6,342 nucleotides of DNA from Candidatus Pelagibacter sp. (GTDB lineage: Bacteria; Pseudomonadota; Alphaproteobacteria; Pelagibacterales; Pelagibacteraceae): NCBI GenBank assembly GCA_028224115.1, contig JAOIVP010000028.1:1-6342 (forward strand), given 5' to 3'. This document shows positions 5,565-6,342 of this stretch, piece by piece (positions within the stretch are counted from its first letter, which is position 1; each line of letters opens with the position of its first letter). Made by a program: the position numbers and the translations under genes. A model generated the notes under the pieces. It did not search any database. It was given only the letters and a program-made list of their open reading frames with translations, and was not told the origin of the DNA.

Positions 5565-6342
5565 TATTTTTTTAAAATTTCTTTAAAAACTTTTATTCCT
5601 TGAAGCATTTCATTTACATCATGAACCCTTAAAATTTGTATACCTTGCATCATTAGATAAATTGAAGATGCTACTGTTCCTCCAATTCTATCTTTACTAT
5701 CATTTTTTCCTACTATTTCTTTTATAAATCTCTTTCTTGAATTACCCACAAGTATAGGAAAACCTAATGAATGAAAAATAGAAATATTGCTAATTAGATT
5801 AATATTATGTTTCAAAATTTTTCCAAAACCTATACCTGGATCAATGATAATATTATTGTGTTTAATACCAATTTTTTTTAAATAATTTATCTTATGCTTA
5901 AAAAAATCATATATATCTAATAATTCATTTTTATAACTAGGTTTATTCTGCATATTCTCAGGTGCTCCTTGTGAATGCTGTATAACAAAAGGTATCTTAT
6001 ATTTTTTTAAAACATTTATAGTTTCAGAATCGTAATCTAACCCAGAGACATCATTAATTATTTTTATTCCATACTTAATTCCTTTTTTCATAATCTCAGA
6101 TTTTCTAGTATCTAATGAAATTGGAACTTTTTTTCCTATCAATCGAATAATTTTTTCTATTCTTTTCCATTCTATTTTATTTTCTACTGATTTTGATCCT
6201 GGACGAGTAGATTCTCCACCTACGTCAATAATATTTGCTCCTAAATTAATCATTTCTAAAGCATGTCTTAAACCTTTCTTGCTTGTATTGAACTTTCCTC
6301 CATCAGAAAAACTATCTGGTGTGAGATTCAACACTCCCATTA
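5564..6342 (-). CDS. folP: Dihydropteroate synthase, 5' end cut by window edge
   Basis: The enzyme joins 6-hydroxymethyl-7,8-dihydropterin pyrophosphate with p-aminobenzoate to make 7,8-dihydropteroate in folate synthesis; it is the sulfonamide target. The visible 258 residues, counted from the Met codon at 6340, cover nearly the whole TIM barrel. Motifs are NLTPDSFSDGG (5-15), GGESTRPG (41-48), LDTRK (76-80), INDVSG (95-100), DPGIGFGK (167-174), GNSRKRF (199-205) and RVHDV (238-242). In relatives the MGVLN-type strand is preceded by roughly 10-20 residues. The two bases beyond 6340 make a codon ending in TA, which is not a stop, so the Met at 6340 is probably internal and the true start lies outside. 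The TAA stop overlaps the glmM ATG by one base. The motif around residues 121-131 reads QHSQGAPENMQ, where many family members have MHMQGxPxTMQ. Confidence 0.95.
   Translation of the reverse strand, partial: MGVLNLTPDSFSDGGKFNTSKKGLRHALEMINLGANIIDVGGESTRPGSKSVENKIEWKRIEKIIRLIGKKVPISLDTRKSEIMKKGIKYGIKIINDVSGLDYDSETINVLKKYKIPFVIQHSQGAPENMQNKPSYKNELLDIYDFFKHKINYLKKIGIKHNNIIIDPGIGFGKILKHNINLISNISIFHSLGFPILVGNSRKRFIKEIVGKNDSKDRIGGTVASSIYLMMQGIQILRVHDVNEMLQGIKVFKEILKK

Noticed and set aside
1..6342. CRISPR array, insertion sequence, toxin-antitoxin pair, defence system or novel operon
   Set aside because: No repeated spacer pattern, transposase or unknown gene cluster is present. Every long frame belongs to a known housekeeping family or is antisense to one.

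Overview
The window is AT-rich, densely packed bacterial chromosome. It carries one tRNA gene and six protein genes, all ordinary housekeeping functions. Strong A/T bias, heavy use of Lys/Asn/Ile and AGA-type Arg codons, long A/T runs inside genes, gene overlaps of 1-4 bp and near-absent Shine-Dalgarno sequences fit a streamlined marine alphaproteobacterium of the SAR11/Pelagibacterales type. That assignment is inferred from composition, gene content and protein character; no database search was run.

Left part (1-2135). Bases 1-119 hold no convincing gene. A tRNA-Arg gene with anticodon TCG lies on the minus strand at 120-196, with its CCA end encoded. Only 23 bp away, on the plus strand, begins rluD (23S rRNA pseudouridine synthase, 220-1200). 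It is followed after 41 bp by rpoH (heat-shock sigma factor sigma-32, 1242-2135). These two may share a transcript.

Right part (2132-6342). Four minus-strand genes read leftwards as one tightly coupled block: folP (dihydropteroate synthase, start beyond the right edge), glmM (phosphoglucosamine mutase), thiD (hydroxymethylpyrimidine/HMP-phosphate kinase) and purA (adenylosuccinate synthetase). The folP/glmM and thiD/purA junctions are both TAATG, a one-base overlap of stop and start. The glmM/thiD junction is best read as GTGA, a four-base overlap. The products serve folate synthesis, cell-wall precursor supply, thiamin pyrimidine activation and AMP synthesis. They share transcription and probably translational coupling rather than a single pathway.

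The two blocks converge at 2132-2135, where rpoH and purA use the same palindromic TTAA for their stop codons. The only nearby hairpin candidate is a perfect 9-bp inverted repeat inside the end of purA (2163-2191). I saw no mobile element, CRISPR array, phage gene or toxin-antitoxin pair, and nothing that looks like a new biological system. The points worth a second look concern gene boundaries, overlapping regulation and compaction.
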